Assembly: GCF_900109925.1 (NCBI RefSeq)
Contig: NZ_FOBW01000005.1
Span: forward strand, 62,001-126,000
DNA from: Mesobacillus persicus
Lineage (GTDB): Bacteria > Bacillota > Bacilli > Bacillales > Cytobacillaceae
Length of the DNA stretch: 64,000 bases
Direction of reading: 5' to 3'
Shown here: piece after piece, positions 15,706-25,649 of the stretch
Position numbering within the stretch: the stretch's first letter is position 1
How the letters are laid out: each line of letters opens with the position of its first letter
Position numbers and translations under genes: made by a program
The notes under the pieces: model-generated
Databases searched by the model: none
Told to the model about the DNA's origin: nothing
What the model saw: only the letters and a program-made list of their open reading frames with translations

Positions 15706-16425
15706 CTAAAACGGATTCGTTGCCCACTGTGCGGAGGTTTTAATGAAAATGCGCTGCTCTAGTTGGAGCAAACCGAGGATGTGTTCTGCGATGTCCTCTG
15801 CTTGCATGAATTTATTAGGATCCCGTGGCTCTGAGACTCTCCCACGTGTAAAGTCAGTATCTACAAGACTTGGCGTTAATACGCTCACGCGAATATTGTG
15901 GCGGCGTACTTCTTGCATGAGGGATTCGCTCATGCCAATCACAGCAAACTTCGAAGCACTATAGGCGCTCGAGCCTTCCGTTCCTTTTAATCCAGACATC
16001 GAGGAAATATTGATAATGTCGCCCTTGTTTTTCTCGATCATGCCTGGCAGTGCAGCTTTTGTGACGTAGACTATTCCCATGACATTGGTGTCCAGTACCT
16101 TTTTCCACTCATCCGTAGAAAGCTCTAGAAACGAACCTCTTGCACCAACCCCGGCGTTATTGATGAGAATATCAATGCCCCCAAGTTCATTTTCTATCTT
16201 ACTAACTGCTTTTTGAACCTCAGACTCTTGCGAAACATCCGCAGTAGCCGTAACAAAGGTGGCGCCAAGATCAGTTAATTCTTCTCGAACGGTTTCGAAG
16301 CTTTCCTCTGAACGGGCAATCAACCCGAGTTCAACGCCTTGTTTCGCTAGGGCAATGGCTGTTGCACGGCCAATCCCTCTACTTCCACCTGTAATCAATG
16401 CTTTTTTCCCTTTTAATGATTGCAT
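15706..16425 (-). CDS. short-chain dehydrogenase, YoxD-like
   Basis: 239-residue SDR-family NAD(P)-dependent oxidoreductase. The cofactor loop is TGGSRGIGRA, NNAG occurs in INNAGVGARG, the catalytic serine lies in INISSMSGLKG, and the Tyr-Lys pair is in YSASKFAVIG. N- and C-termini (MQSLKGKKALITGG and RIFIKTSAQWATNPF) resemble Bacillus subtilis YoxD, annotated as a 3-oxoacyl-ACP reductase homologue. The ATG at 16425 lies 9 nt from GGAGGG; the ATG at 16434 touches the ribosome site and is rejected. The true substrate is unknown. Monocistronic. Confidence 0.88.
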   Translation of the reverse strand: MQSLKGKKALITGGSRGIGRATAIALAKQGVELGLIARSEESFETVREELTDLGATFVTATADVSQESEVQKAVSKIENELGGIDILINNAGVGARGSFLELSTDEWKKVLDTNVMGIVYVTKAALPGMIEKNKGDIINISSMSGLKGTEGSSAYSASKFAVIGMSESLMQEVRRHNIRVSVLTPSLVDTDFTRGRVSEPRDPNKFMQAEDIAEHILGLLQLEQRIFIKTSAQWATNPF

Positions 16426-16553
16426 TAGAAACATCCCTCCATAAAAAATAAGTTGCCCTCATTCTAACGATTAAGTTTGATAAGTACAAAGCATACGCAA
16501 TCGCTTATGAACTAGGAATCTCAATAAGTTCATTCATAAATGAAAAATTCCCG

Positions 16554-17753
16554 CTACTCCATGAAGGCCTTGAACTTTTCAATAACAGCTTCTGTTAAAA
16601 TCCCTTCCTCATAAAAATGATTCGTATACACATTTAAAATCATTTCATTCTCTTCGGTCATCTCGATTTTTAGCAATACTCGATTGATAATATCCGCCAG
16701 CTCTTGAGGATTCCGATACATCGTATTCCAGGCACGAACCTGCCATTCTAATTCATCACTCAATGCGGCTTGCTCGAGCTCATCAGTTGGTACAGGTTCG
16801 TTCGCTTCGGCATATGGATCTTCATACACATCTGTGTAAATAAACTGAATTGGATTGCATTCCTCTAGCCCATATGTAAACCGTTCGTTTCCTACTGTAA
16901 CAACTAGTTCCTCAGCTTCAAACTCAATTTTCCCGTTTTCCAAAATAATTTTATCAGTCAAAGATTGGACCACGCACGTCACATCGGGTGTGATCAACCA
17001 ATACTGTTGATCTGGATTTAGCTGTTCCGCATACTCCATCAAGGTCGTTTCCTCTAGTTTCTCTTCATCTCTCAATCTCACAAAGAGACTAGGGCGATAA
17101 TAATACCGAGCATCCAGGTCTTTCATCTCAATCGTCCATTCATTATCCGGAGAGTCAAACAACACTCGAAATCCATATCCATCCTTGGTCTTCTGCAATT
17201 CGTCGTACACCAACCAGTTTCCCACTTCAATAGGATGATCACCTTCTTCCGAGACAATCCCCTTAAAAGTAAACTGAATGAGCGCTTTCGTTGAAAAACC
17301 ACCATCCGTATTAAGATACAGGTGAAGAGCGTCCCTCTCCCTTTCCAATCGCTCAATCGTCGAATCATGCAAACTCTCAGCAAAGATTTCCTGAACGGTA
17401 GACGGCAAGGTTGCTACAGCTTGCTTTGTCTGTTCATAAGCAGCATCTAGGATTTGTTCAAATTTCTTATCGTTTTCCCGCATCCATTGTAAATAATCTT
17501 CACGAACGGCCTTTGGCAAGGTAGGCTGATTTAACTGCCCATTTTCTAGATAGGGTAGGAAACGACTAGGCAAAATCTGAACCAATTCATCTTTCACCTC
17601 GTCAAGCTCGGCTGTCAAACGCCCCTGAAGATCTTCCCCTTCTTCCTGTGCTTCCCTTAAGGTTACCTCCCATTCTTCGTCGGATTCATGAATCGGCAAG
17701 AGATTGCATTTTAGAAATTTTTCTTTCGCTTCTTTTGACAGATTCCACATCAT
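16554..17753 (-). CDS. DUF4085-like hypothetical protein
   Basis: 399-residue acidic, soluble protein starting MMWNLSKEAKEKFLKCNLLP after GGGAGGGGAG. I recognise it only as resembling the DUF4085 proteins found in Bacillus; no catalytic motif is apparent. The N-terminal half is helical (ELDEVKDELVQILPSRF), followed by a mixed region with many aromatics (YYYRPSLFVRLRDEEK). It is a single gene between the SDR and the germination operon, with about 100 bp before each. The extra upstream residues to 17819 have no ribosome site. Confidence 0.65.
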   Translation of the reverse strand: MMWNLSKEAKEKFLKCNLLPIHESDEEWEVTLREAQEEGEDLQGRLTAELDEVKDELVQILPSRFLPYLENGQLNQPTLPKAVREDYLQWMRENDKKFEQILDAAYEQTKQAVATLPSTVQEIFAESLHDSTIERLERERDALHLYLNTDGGFSTKALIQFTFKGIVSEEGDHPIEVGNWLVYDELQKTKDGYGFRVLFDSPDNEWTIEMKDLDARYYYRPSLFVRLRDEEKLEETTLMEYAEQLNPDQQYWLITPDVTCVVQSLTDKIILENGKIEFEAEELVVTVGNERFTYGLEECNPIQFIYTDVYEDPYAEANEPVPTDELEQAALSDELEWQVRAWNTMYRNPQELADIINRVLLKIEMTEENEMILNVYTNHFYEEGILTEAVIEKFKAFME

Positions 17754-17925
17754 GTCAACTCCCCTCCCTCTCATAGTTTTTGTTAATCGTGTGATACTAG
17801 TATTCATTCTATAGAACACAAGTCCATTCCTTTTTTATGGGATTGTATTCAAAAAAAATAAGCCAGACACTTTCGTCTGACTTACCGCCACCATTCCCGT
17901 CAAAAGACTTACACTCCAGTCTTTT

Positions 17926-19047
17926 CTACTCAATGACACCCGTACTCTTAATCAATGCGTTAACGTTTACTTCAAAAGTTGCCTTTGGATAAAGTTCTTG
18001 CCACTCTTCATTTCGCTTATTGTTGTTAAGTCTAGTTGATTTATATCTAAGGCCAAAGCCTAGAGGATCTACCCCTTCCTTTTGAAACATCTTTAGGACT
18101 TCGGTTAAATCTTTCTTAATGGTTTTACTAGCGGCCTCACTGTAGTCTTGAAGTTTTCTAAAATCTGTTTCCCTGTCGGATTCTTGGATAATCCCAACCG
18201 CTTCCACATCCATTTTTATGATTGGCTGTTGTTTAGAATCGACTTGGATTTGAAAGTTCACTTCAGATGTATCGATGGCCACCGTAAAGTTCTGATCGTC
18301 ATTTTTCACCCTAACATCGTAACGTTCGAAGTTATTGGACATTAAGTTATAGACGGCTGTTTGTTTTTGATTTAACTCGACGGTCTTATTCTCGTCATTG
18401 ACGATGAGTGCCTTGTTAATATCAATCCTTTTCTTTTCCTCATTTGTAGATAGAACGGGCATTATAGGATCAATACCATTCCCGAACACTCTTCTCCTAA
18501 AATCAAATAGATAAGAGGTTACAATAAGCTGACTTTCCACCCCATTTTGGTCAAAGAAGTTAAATAAAGCGTGAGACCCTGCCATTTCCGATTCAGGCTC
18601 TGCTTTTAACACCTTTTCAGCTGATGGTTTACCAATACCTACATATGAAACCATTTGAATATCCCGTCTTCTTATGAAAAAATCCATGATTTCTTTTAAT
18701 TCGTGATGAAGAATTCCTTCCCCAAAGACAATCACTTTTGCATGACCAAAATCAAGTTCCTTATCGGTTTGAGTTTTTAAGTGCCGAATCGCGGTACTTA
18801 ATGATTCACTTTCCTTCGTCAAATAGGTGTATTCTGTACCTGATTGTTTAACTGACCCTGATGGAACCGCAAGTTTTAAAATCACCCGGTACGGTGTTTC
18901 TTCATTATCTGTGTGATCAACGCCAATCGATAACACAAAAATCCGCTTATCAATATCCTTAAACCCGCACCCTGATTGAATGAGAAGCATCGCGACAAAA
19001 CTTAAGAGTAGAAGTGTTTTTCCGAAGCGCTGAACTTTTTTTATCAA
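17926..19047 (-). CDS. spore germination lipoprotein, GerAC family
   Basis: 373-residue C subunit of a nutrient germinant receptor. Signal peptide LLLLSFVAMLLIQSGC ends in a lipobox, so Cys is expected to carry diacylglycerol and anchor the protein on the outer face of the spore inner membrane. Family motifs include DKRIFVLSIGVDHT near the N-terminus and the segment KVIVFGEGILHHELKEIMDF. The TTG start at 19047 follows AAGGAGGG by 7 nt and overlaps the B-subunit stop as TTGA. It is the last gene of an A-B-C operon. Confidence 0.92.
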   Translation of the reverse strand: MIKKVQRFGKTLLLLSFVAMLLIQSGCGFKDIDKRIFVLSIGVDHTDNEETPYRVILKLAVPSGSVKQSGTEYTYLTKESESLSTAIRHLKTQTDKELDFGHAKVIVFGEGILHHELKEIMDFFIRRRDIQMVSYVGIGKPSAEKVLKAEPESEMAGSHALFNFFDQNGVESQLIVTSYLFDFRRRVFGNGIDPIMPVLSTNEEKKRIDINKALIVNDENKTVELNQKQTAVYNLMSNNFERYDVRVKNDDQNFTVAIDTSEVNFQIQVDSKQQPIIKMDVEAVGIIQESDRETDFRKLQDYSEAASKTIKKDLTEVLKMFQKEGVDPLGFGLRYKSTRLNNNKRNEEWQELYPKATFEVNVNALIKSTGVIE

Positions 19048-20138
19048 GACTTCGCCCTCCTTAAAATAAACCAAAAAAGGCTAATCAACCCAAAAAGGGA
19101 ACAAAGTAATAGATTGAAAAAATAACTTGAAAACAAGCTTAGTTGATATTCGGTAAGATACTTCGTAATCTGGATACTCCCTAACCAAATGACACCGACG
19201 ATAATGTATGGAGTTAGGTTGATGTCTTTGAACTTGAACCGTTTGGTTGTAATCACACTTTTTGTCAATTCCAGAACGACATGCCAGTGTATTAAAATAC
19301 TCAAAAAGGAAATCGCCAAATACAAAATCAGAAAAACAAAGAGAATCCGCTCAATTACCCCTAGATCTAATCGAAGGGTGTCGCTTGTAAAAATCCATGG
19401 ATAGGCAATTTTTTCGATTCCTTCAAAACCGTTCATCCCAATAGGAATAAAATAGGTCGTAAACAAAACTCCCCCTCCCAACAGTCCGATAAGGAGGATT
19501 TGTTTTATGGTAATCTTATGCTTTTTCGTAAAAAAGCGATTGAAAATAATAAGGTTGAATCCTCCTAAAAATAAATAAGTTGATGCCGAAAGCGCTGAAA
19601 AACTTGGTAGCTCGTATGTATGCATCATCGCTTCCCGAATGAAGTCCCATTCTAGTTCTGGAGTTGTGTAGGATTTTATCATGATGAGGACAATAACTGG
19701 TAGGCAGCACAATAGGACAAATTCAACGGTGTAAAGGACGCTGCTCGTCTTCATTAGAATCCCATATGAGATAAAAAACAGGAGAATGCTTGTGATAAAC
19801 ACCAAAGGCATGTCAGGTGTCAAGAACCGCTTTAATAAAAAGGAGTAGGTAACAAGTGTGATCAACCCTGCCACTGACCATGCGCCGGCGATGAACAGAA
19901 GCAAGAGCTTACCGAACCAACCTGGCATGTATTTTCCCATCAATTCAGGCAGCCCTTGCCCAGGAAAAGCATTAAAAAATCTGGCGACTATATAGCATAA
20001 CGCTAGCCCTATGAATATCGCTAAAATCATCGAGACAATGGCTCCCTCCGACTTCTTGGCTAGAAGAATCTTCGGAACAGACGCCACAACATTGGCTAAC
20101 ATATTTACAAATACTAGATAGTAAAAATAACGGCTCAT
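19044..20138 (-). CDS. spore germination permease-like protein, GerAB family
   Basis: 364-residue integral membrane protein with about ten helices, of the GerAB/APC-type superfamily that binds the germinant amino acid or sugar. The early loop FPGQGLPELMGKYMPGWFGK and the ending LFGLISLFWFILRRAKS are typical. It starts with an ATG overlapping the A-subunit stop (ATGA at 20135-20138), showing tight coupling. Which nutrient it recognises cannot be inferred. Confidence 0.92.
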   Translation of the reverse strand: MSRYFYYLVFVNMLANVVASVPKILLAKKSEGAIVSMILAIFIGLALCYIVARFFNAFPGQGLPELMGKYMPGWFGKLLLLFIAGAWSVAGLITLVTYSFLLKRFLTPDMPLVFITSILLFFISYGILMKTSSVLYTVEFVLLCCLPVIVLIMIKSYTTPELEWDFIREAMMHTYELPSFSALSASTYLFLGGFNLIIFNRFFTKKHKITIKQILLIGLLGGGVLFTTYFIPIGMNGFEGIEKIAYPWIFTSDTLRLDLGVIERILFVFLILYLAISFLSILIHWHVVLELTKSVITTKRFKFKDINLTPYIIVGVIWLGSIQITKYLTEYQLSLFSSYFFNLLLCSLFGLISLFWFILRRAKS

Positions 20139-21499
20139 GACGGCTTCACCCTAGTTTCTGCCTGCTTCTTTTTAAAAAAGATTTTAAAATAAGGTTCTCC
20201 AAAGCTATCTCGATTGGCTACGTACATCAATAATCCAATGAGGCCAAGCGTTAATCCAGCCAGACCAGCTAACGTTGCAGCCAATAGTAACAAATACCTC
20301 ATAAAGCGAATCGCAAAGCTCATTTCGTTAATTGGAATGACAAAGGTTGAAATCGCAACCGCACCTACAATGATAATGATAATGTTTGAAGCGAGCGCTG
20401 CTTCAGTTGCTGCCGTACCGAGAATCAACCCGCCAACCGTTGTCGCCGTTCCTGTCACTGCTTTCGGAAGCCGAATACTTGCCTCGGTAAGGAGCTCCAT
20501 GAAAATCAACATAAACAACACTTCAATAAACGACGGATATGGAACCCCTATTCGGCTACCAGCAATCGAAAGCGCAAGCTCGACCCGGAACACCTCAGGA
20601 TTGAACGATGTCGCAGCGACATAAAGCCCTGGAAGAATGAGACTGACAAACAAACCAAGATAACGAAGAAACTTGGAAAACTTGGTGACCCAATACATCC
20701 CATAATTGTCCTCCATCGACGTCATAAAATCCCAAAAAATCGCTGGGGCAATTATTGTCGTCGGAGAGCCATCCAATAATAAAACCACTTTTCCCCCCGC
20801 AAGGTTGTAAACGACCCGATCCGTTCGTTCTGTCATCATCATGATGGGGATTAACGAGCGTTTCTGGTTATTTATAAACCTCTGTATCTGGGTTGATGTT
20901 TGTACAACCGGTTCATCTAATGATTCTAATTGGCTTTTAATCTGCTCAAGTACCCCATCAAGAACATACTCCTCATCATAGATGATGGCTAATGACTGAT
21001 TGCTTTTCTTCCCTATTTCCATCGTTTCGACCGTAAGCGAAGGCTTATGATATCGTTGACGAATTAAGTTTAGATTCGTCGCCAAATCCTCACTTAGCGC
21101 ATACTGTGGTCCCATAATAGTCGGCTCAATATTCGTTTCTCTTACTGTATCGGTGTTAACCTTTTTGATTTCGAATAACAACAACTCGTCCTTTAACTTC
21201 ACCACGACACTGCCCTTTGTGAGCTCTAAAAGGACTTGTTCTTTTGAAGTGAATTCTTGCTGATTAGGTAATGATTTTAAATAGGCTTCTACATGTTGTT
21301 CACTCGCTAATTCAAAAAAAGGCTTAATAACAATCTGTTGCAGTTGCGCCCCGTCCACGACCGACTTGATATAGACCAACTCAGCTTGTTTATCATCTAG
21401 ACGGAGCGGTTTATGTAAAATATCACTCGAAGGCTTCAGTTCGTTTATTAGCCACTCAAGCTCCACTTCCACATCAGACTTACGATTCTTAAATGGCAT
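20135..21499 (-). CDS. spore germination protein, GerAA family
   Basis: 454-residue A subunit of the germinant receptor, first in the operon. A soluble N-terminal domain is followed by the family block LLDGSPTTIIAPAIFWDFM and about five membrane helices; the conserved PYPSFIEVLFMLIFMELLTE and INEMSFAIRFMRYLLLLAA segments are present. GerAA proteins form the oligomeric channel of the receptor. The start at 21499 (MPFKNRKSDV) follows AGGAGAA by 6 nt; an upstream TTG at 21523 is less likely. Expression in the forespore by sigma-G is expected for the family, but I could not identify the promoter by eye. Confidence 0.92.
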   Translation of the reverse strand: MPFKNRKSDVEVELEWLINELKPSSDILHKPLRLDDKQAELVYIKSVVDGAQLQQIVIKPFFELASEQHVEAYLKSLPNQQEFTSKEQVLLELTKGSVVVKLKDELLLFEIKKVNTDTVRETNIEPTIMGPQYALSEDLATNLNLIRQRYHKPSLTVETMEIGKKSNQSLAIIYDEEYVLDGVLEQIKSQLESLDEPVVQTSTQIQRFINNQKRSLIPIMMMTERTDRVVYNLAGGKVVLLLDGSPTTIIAPAIFWDFMTSMEDNYGMYWVTKFSKFLRYLGLFVSLILPGLYVAATSFNPEVFRVELALSIAGSRIGVPYPSFIEVLFMLIFMELLTEASIRLPKAVTGTATTVGGLILGTAATEAALASNIIIIIVGAVAISTFVIPINEMSFAIRFMRYLLLLAATLAGLAGLTLGLIGLLMYVANRDSFGEPYFKIFFKKKQAETRVKPS

Positions 21500-21563
21500 G
21501 TAAATTTCTCCTATTGTGGTCAAAGTATACTAGTATCGTGTCCGAAAACAGATATGTCATTCA

Positions 21564-21583
21564 GGGACGGTTCTCTTGCTTCC
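21564..21583. repeat. repeat tag
   Basis: GGGACGGTTCTCTTGCTTCC. The preceding GTCCGAAAA and TCATTC are shared with the flank of the tag at 3898, so homology extends beyond the tag itself. Confidence 0.7.
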
Positions 21584-21619
21584 TTTTTTATGGTGAAGCG
21601 AGATCTGACCGAAATCAGG

Positions 21620-21870
21620 GATGAATTGTGGATGTAACCATTTTCGTTGAGCCGATGACGCTGGTTGCAGGGAGGAATTCTGGGCGGAACCAACTTCACA
21701 AGGTCGATGACGATGACTTCTTGGAGGAATTCTGGCCGTAATCATCTTCATAAGGTCAATGACGATGATTTTAAGGAAGAATTCCGGACGGAACCTTCTT
21801 CATAAGGCCGATGAAGATCATTTCAGCGAAGAATTCTGAGCCTAACCATCTTCATAAGCCCAATTTCTTA
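21620..21870. repeat. 52-bp degenerate tandem repeat, about five copies
   Basis: Units begin at about 21620, 21672, 21724, 21776 and 21828, an exact 52-bp spacing. Each contains GAGGAATTCTGG-like sequence followed by CTTCATAAGG and CGATGACGATGA variants. Copies differ at many positions, so the array is old. 52 is not a multiple of three and stops occur, so it is not coding. It lies between the germination operon and ahpC. Confidence 0.8.
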
Positions 21871-22010
21871 CAGAATACTTTATACGCATAATTCCCCCCT
21901 CATCTCTCATTCATCTCTAACAGATGAGAATTAATAGATTCTAATGCGAATAAATTGACCCCTACAAACTGAAAAGATTATAATTTCGTTTAGAAAAACA
22001 TTGCTTACAC

Positions 22011-22067
22011 TTGACCAATATAAATAACTCTAATATAATAATTTATATTGAATTAGAATTATTATAG
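22011..22067 (+). promoter_or_regulatory. sigma-A promoter with PerR box for ahpCF
   Basis: -35 TTGACC (22011-22016), 17-bp spacer, -10 TATAAT (22034-22039). TTAGAATTATTATAG (22053-22067) matches the PerR consensus TTATAATNATTATAA at 12 of 14 defined positions and would overlap the start region, as expected for PerR repression relieved by peroxide. Confidence 0.82.
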
Positions 22068-22128
22068 AGTAGAACACAGAACACTCTAGTAGTAATTCAA
22101 AATACATAACTCTAGGAGGAAACAACTA

Positions 22129-22692
22129 ATGTCATTAATCGGAAAAGAAATTCTACCTTTCAAAGCACAAGCGTACAAAAATGGAGATTTTGTTGAAGTA
22201 ACAGAAGAAAACTTAAAAGGTCAATGGAGCGTAGTTTGCTTCTACCCTGCAGACTTTACATTCGTTTGCCCAACTGAGCTTGAAGACCTTCAAAACCAAT
22301 ATGCAACTCTAAAAGAACTTGGAACAGAAGTATATTCAGTATCTACTGATACTCACTTTGTTCACAAAGCATGGCATGATTCTTCAGAAGCAATCGGCAA
22401 AATCACTTACACAATGATCGGAGATCCTTCTCACGTAATTTCTCGTAACTTCGACGTTTTAATCGAAGAAGAAGGTATTGCTGACCGCGGTACATTCATC
22501 ATCGATCCAGACGGTGTTGTACAAGCTGTTGAAATCAACGCTGGCGGAATTGGTCGTGACGCAAGCACTCTAGTAAACAAAATCAAAGCAGCACAATATG
22601 TTCGTAACAACCCAGGCGAAGTTTGCCCAGCTAAATGGGAAGAAGGTTCTGAAACACTTAAGCCAAGCCTTGATCTTGTAGGAAAGATTTAA
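22129..22692 (+). CDS. ahpC: alkyl hydroperoxide reductase peroxidase subunit AhpC
   Basis: 187-residue typical 2-Cys peroxiredoxin that reduces H2O2, organic peroxides and probably peroxynitrite in the cytoplasm. Peroxidatic Cys47 lies in [13 protein letters not shown] and resolving Cys166 in [10 protein letters not shown]. Length and C-terminal [10 protein letters not shown] match Bacillus AhpC. AGGAGG lies just upstream of the ATG. Codon use looks optimised (frequent GAA, AAA, GCA, CGT), consistent with high expression. It is co-transcribed with ahpF after a 14-nt gap from the PerR-type promoter at 22011-22067. Confidence 0.97.
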   Translation: MSLIGKEILPFKAQAYKNGDFVEVTEENLKGQWSVVCFYPADFTFVCPTELEDLQNQYATLKELGTEVYSVSTDTHFVHKAWHDSSEAIGKITYTMIGDPSHVISRNFDVLIEEEGIADRGTFIIDPDGVVQAVEINAGGIGRDASTLVNKIKAAQYVRNNPGEVCPAKWEEGSETLKPSLDLVGKI

Positions 22693-22706
22693 GAGGAGCG
22701 ATAAGA

Positions 22707-24236
22707 ATGGCACTTGACGCAGAAATTAAATCCCAATTAAACCAGTATCTACAACTATTAGAAAACGATATTCTGCTTAAAGTCAGTGCAGGTTCAGATG
22801 ACGTGTCAAAGGAGATGCTAGCTCTTGTTGAAGAGCTAGCATCTATGTCATCTAAAATCACTGTAGAAAAAGTAGAATTATATCGCACTCCAAGCTTCAG
22901 CATCAACCGTGTCGGCGAGGAAACTGGCGTCACGTTCGCTGGTGTTCCACTAGGACATGAGTTTACTTCATTAGTTTTAGCACTACTTCAAGTAAGTGGC
23001 CGTGCTCCAAAAATCGATCAAAGTGTGATTGATCAGATTAAGAACATTAAAGGTGAATATAACTTTGAAACCTATGTTAGCTTAACTTGCCACAACTGCC
23101 CTGATGTTGTCCAAGCGCTAAACATTATGAGTGTTCTTAACCCTGGTATTACGCACACAATGATTGACGGTGCAGCTTTTAAAGAAGAAGTTGAAGCGAA
23201 AGACGTATTAGCGGTACCAGCCGTTTACCTAAATGGCGAATTCTTCAACGGCGGCCGGATTACCCTTCAAGAAATCCTTGCGAAACTTGGCTCAGGCCCA
23301 AGTGCAGAAGATTTCACTGATAAAGGTCCATTCGACGTTCTTGTTGTCGGCGGTGGTCCTGCTGGAGCAAGTGCAGCGATTTATGCAGCACGTAAAGGAA
23401 TCAAAACAGGAATTGTTGCTGAGCGCTTTGGTGGTCAGATTCTTGACACTCTTAGCATCGAAAACTTTATTTCTGTAAAAGCAACAGAAGGTCCGAAACT
23501 TGCGATGGCTCTTGAAGAGCATGTGAAAGAGTATGACATCGATGTCATGGACTTAGTCCGTGCTAAGGGCTTAGAAAAGAAAGAACTATTCGAGCTTGAA
23601 CTTGAAAATGGTGCGGTTCTAAAAAGTAAATCCGTAATCATTTCAACGGGTGCTCGCTGGCGTAATGTGAACGTCCCTGGTGAACAAGAACTAAAAAACA
23701 AAGGTGTCGCTTATTGCCCACACTGTGATGGTCCATTGTTTGCAGGAAAAGACGTTGCTGTTATCGGTGGCGGAAACTCTGGAATCGAAGCAGCGATTGA
23801 CTTGGCAGGAATTGTGAAACACGTAACAGTTCTTGAGTTTGCTCCTGAATTAAAAGCAGACCAAGTTCTTCAAGAGCGTCTTCACAGCCTACCAAACGTA
23901 ACGGTTGTCACCAACGCCGCTACTCAAGAAATCACTGGTACAGACAACGTAACTGGAATTACTTATAAAGATCGCGAAACAGGCGAAGAGCATCATGTTG
24001 CCTTACAAGGTGTGTTCGTCCAAATCGGTCTTGTTCCTAACACAGAATGGCTAGAAGGTACACTAGAGCGCAACCGCATCGGTGAAATCATTACTGAGAA
24101 AAACGGATCTACGACAATGCCTGGCGTATTCGCTGCAGGAGATTGTACAGACAGCGCCTACAATCAAATCATCATTTCTATGGGATCAGGTGCAACAGCC
24201 GCACTAGGTGCATTTGATTACCTCATCAGAAACTAA
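22707..24236 (+). CDS. ahpF: alkyl hydroperoxide reductase flavoprotein AhpF
   Basis: 509-residue NADH-dependent disulfide reductase that recharges AhpC. The N-terminal double-thioredoxin-fold domain carries CHNC at residues 128-131, the FAD site is [19 protein letters not shown] from about 213, the redox pair YCPHC lies at 337-340, and the NADH site is [17 protein letters not shown]. The C-terminal FAD motif is FAAGDCTDS. All electron-transfer cysteines are present. A strong terminator follows. Confidence 0.97.
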   Translation: MALDAEIKSQLNQYLQLLENDILLKVSAGSDDVSKEMLALVEELASMSSKITVEKVELYRTPSFSINRVGEETGVTFAGVPLGHEFTSLVLALLQVSGRAPKIDQSVIDQIKNIKGEYNFETYVSLTCHNCPDVVQALNIMSVLNPGITHTMIDGAAFKEEVEAKDVLAVPAVYLNGEFFNGGRITLQEILAKLGSGPSAEDFTDKGPFDVLVVGGGPAGASAAIYAARKGIKTGIVAERFGGQILDTLSIENFISVKATEGPKLAMALEEHVKEYDIDVMDLVRAKGLEKKELFELELENGAVLKSKSVIISTGARWRNVNVPGEQELKNKGVAYCPHCDGPLFAGKDVAVIGGGNSGIEAAIDLAGIVKHVTVLEFAPELKADQVLQERLHSLPNVTVVTNAATQEITGTDNVTGITYKDRETGEEHHVALQGVFVQIGLVPNTEWLEGTLERNRIGEIITEKNGSTTMPGVFAAGDCTDSAYNQIIISMGSGATAALGAFDYLIRN

Positions 24237-24260
24237 GGACACTTCATTGTCCTACTAAAA

Positions 24261-24301
24261 AAGCCGCTAGATTATCTGTTTGATAATCTAGCGACTTTTT
24301 T
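24261..24301 (+). terminator. terminator of ahpCF
   Basis: GCTAGATTATC / GATAATCTAGC inverted repeat around a 5-nt loop, followed by a run of seven T. Confidence 0.85.
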
Positions 24302-24339
24302 TATCTAGAAATTTACTTGAAAAACTAGCGAAAGCAAAA

Positions 24340-24530
24340 TAAAGGGAGATTTCCCCTTATTTGTAGACTAGAGCTTGTTTTGAAGGTCTATAAGGGGAGA
24401 TTTCCCCTTATACAGATAAAAATCCCACATTTTCACGTTTTTCGAGCCCATAGGGGGAATTTCTCCCTTTATTTAAGCTTTTTTCAAGGCCATTAACCAA
24501 TTAAGGCGAGTTCTTCCCTCTATTATAAAT
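24340..24530. repeat. dispersed intergenic repeat, copy B
   Basis: Shares with the copy at 1240-1442 the ordered blocks GGGGGAATTTCTCCCT, TTTATTTAAGCT, TTTTCACG and TTCCCTCTAT. It contains its own palindromes such as AAGGGGAGATTTCCCCTTAT (from about 24402). No open frame. The rest of the gap up to 24653 shows nothing else. Confidence 0.65.
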
Positions 24531-24653
24531 AGTTAGTAGAACTAACGTTAAAAAGCAGAGCAAATTTTCGTATGATCTTCTTTTCCTTTTATTTGTTAAG
24601 CTTTTTGGATTTCTACATCTAAAAAAAGACCCGTTTTTCTTCTCCCCCTCCCG

Positions 24654-25508
24654 CTATATATTAAATTTCTCCTTAAGGTAGTGATAGACGCCATCTTCAT
24701 CGCAAGTAAAATCGGTTACGTCATCGACCACTTCTTTAATCCGCTCGGATGCATTTTTCATCGCGACGGAATAGCCAACAAACTTCAACATAGGTAAGTC
24801 ATTGTCGCTATCCCCAATTGCCAGCGTGTCTTCTACCGATAAATCAAACTGTTTTAACATCTGTTCAATGCCCGTTGCTTTATTCATGTCAGCGACCATT
24901 ACTTCAACATTGTGGTCAGAAGAAATTGAGGTACTAAACCTTATTTCCTTTTTTAATACTTCAAGCTCGTCCTTCCAACGATTGATATGCTCTTTTGTCC
25001 TTGCAAAAAAATAAAACTTCGAAAACTCAGTTCCTTCCACCTGATCCTTCCAATCAATCTCATCCTTAATGGCTTGCTTCCGTGAGAGCCATTCATTGAT
25101 GCCAACGGTTTCTGGTTTCGGATCTCTAATTTCATTTTCCACATATGGTTGGTCTTGTTTTAAAGTAACTCGAGCTGCTCCGTATGGGAAAAGCTCATAA
25201 TAGACCTTATTTTCTCTAGCTTTTTCAATAATGATTTCCACCAATTCACGACTAAGGCTATGCTGAAAGACAGCTTCACTCCCGACATACCCCGCCATAC
25301 CATTGGATGTAATGTATCCATCCACTTGAAACCCTTCTGGCACAACTCCTTCTATTTCATCAAATGCACGACCTGTCGCTATAAACACAAAGATTCCCCG
25401 ACTTCGCACGTCATCAATTACTTCTTTCGTATGTATACTGACCTTATTTTTATGATTTAAAATCGTCCCATCCATGTCTAAAAAAATCGCTTTCGGTTTG
25501 AAGCTCAC
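24654..25508 (-). CDS. HAD-superfamily (Cof-type) phosphatase
   Basis: 284-residue Cof-subfamily HAD hydrolase. Motif I is FLDMDGTIL with the nucleophile and acid-base aspartates, motif II is the threonine in FIATGRAFDEI, motif III is the lysine in NKATGIEQML, and motif IV is AIGDSDNDLPML. The C2 cap domain lies between motifs II and III. Such enzymes dephosphorylate sugar phosphates, nucleotides or flavin precursors; the substrate is not predictable here. The start is GTG at 25508 with a weak GGGGAT site. Monocistronic. Confidence 0.88.
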   Translation of the reverse strand: MSFKPKAIFLDMDGTILNHKNKVSIHTKEVIDDVRSRGIFVFIATGRAFDEIEGVVPEGFQVDGYITSNGMAGYVGSEAVFQHSLSRELVEIIIEKARENKVYYELFPYGAARVTLKQDQPYVENEIRDPKPETVGINEWLSRKQAIKDEIDWKDQVEGTEFSKFYFFARTKEHINRWKDELEVLKKEIRFSTSISSDHNVEVMVADMNKATGIEQMLKQFDLSVEDTLAIGDSDNDLPMLKFVGYSVAMKNASERIKEVVDDVTDFTCDEDGVYHYLKEKFNI

Positions 25509-25590
25509 TTGTAAATCCCCCTACGTTGATAAAAGAGTTTATTGAGCAAGTATACATGTTGCTCTATCCAACCTCAATTATTTTTGTATA

Positions 25591-25636
25591 AAAAAATGCA
25601 CCCCACTTGAAAGACCTTTGTCCACAATTGGGGTGC
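25591..25636 (-). terminator. terminator of the M4 protease gene
   Basis: GCACCCCA (25598-25605) / TGGGGTGC (25629-25636), with an A-run to the left that reads as a U-run on the minus strand. Confidence 0.75.
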
Positions 25637-25649
25637 AACTCTAGAGTGT

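Noticed and set aside
21620-21870. CRISPR or coding tandem repeat
   Set aside because: Continuous 52-bp repeats with no spacers, and stop codons in all frames.
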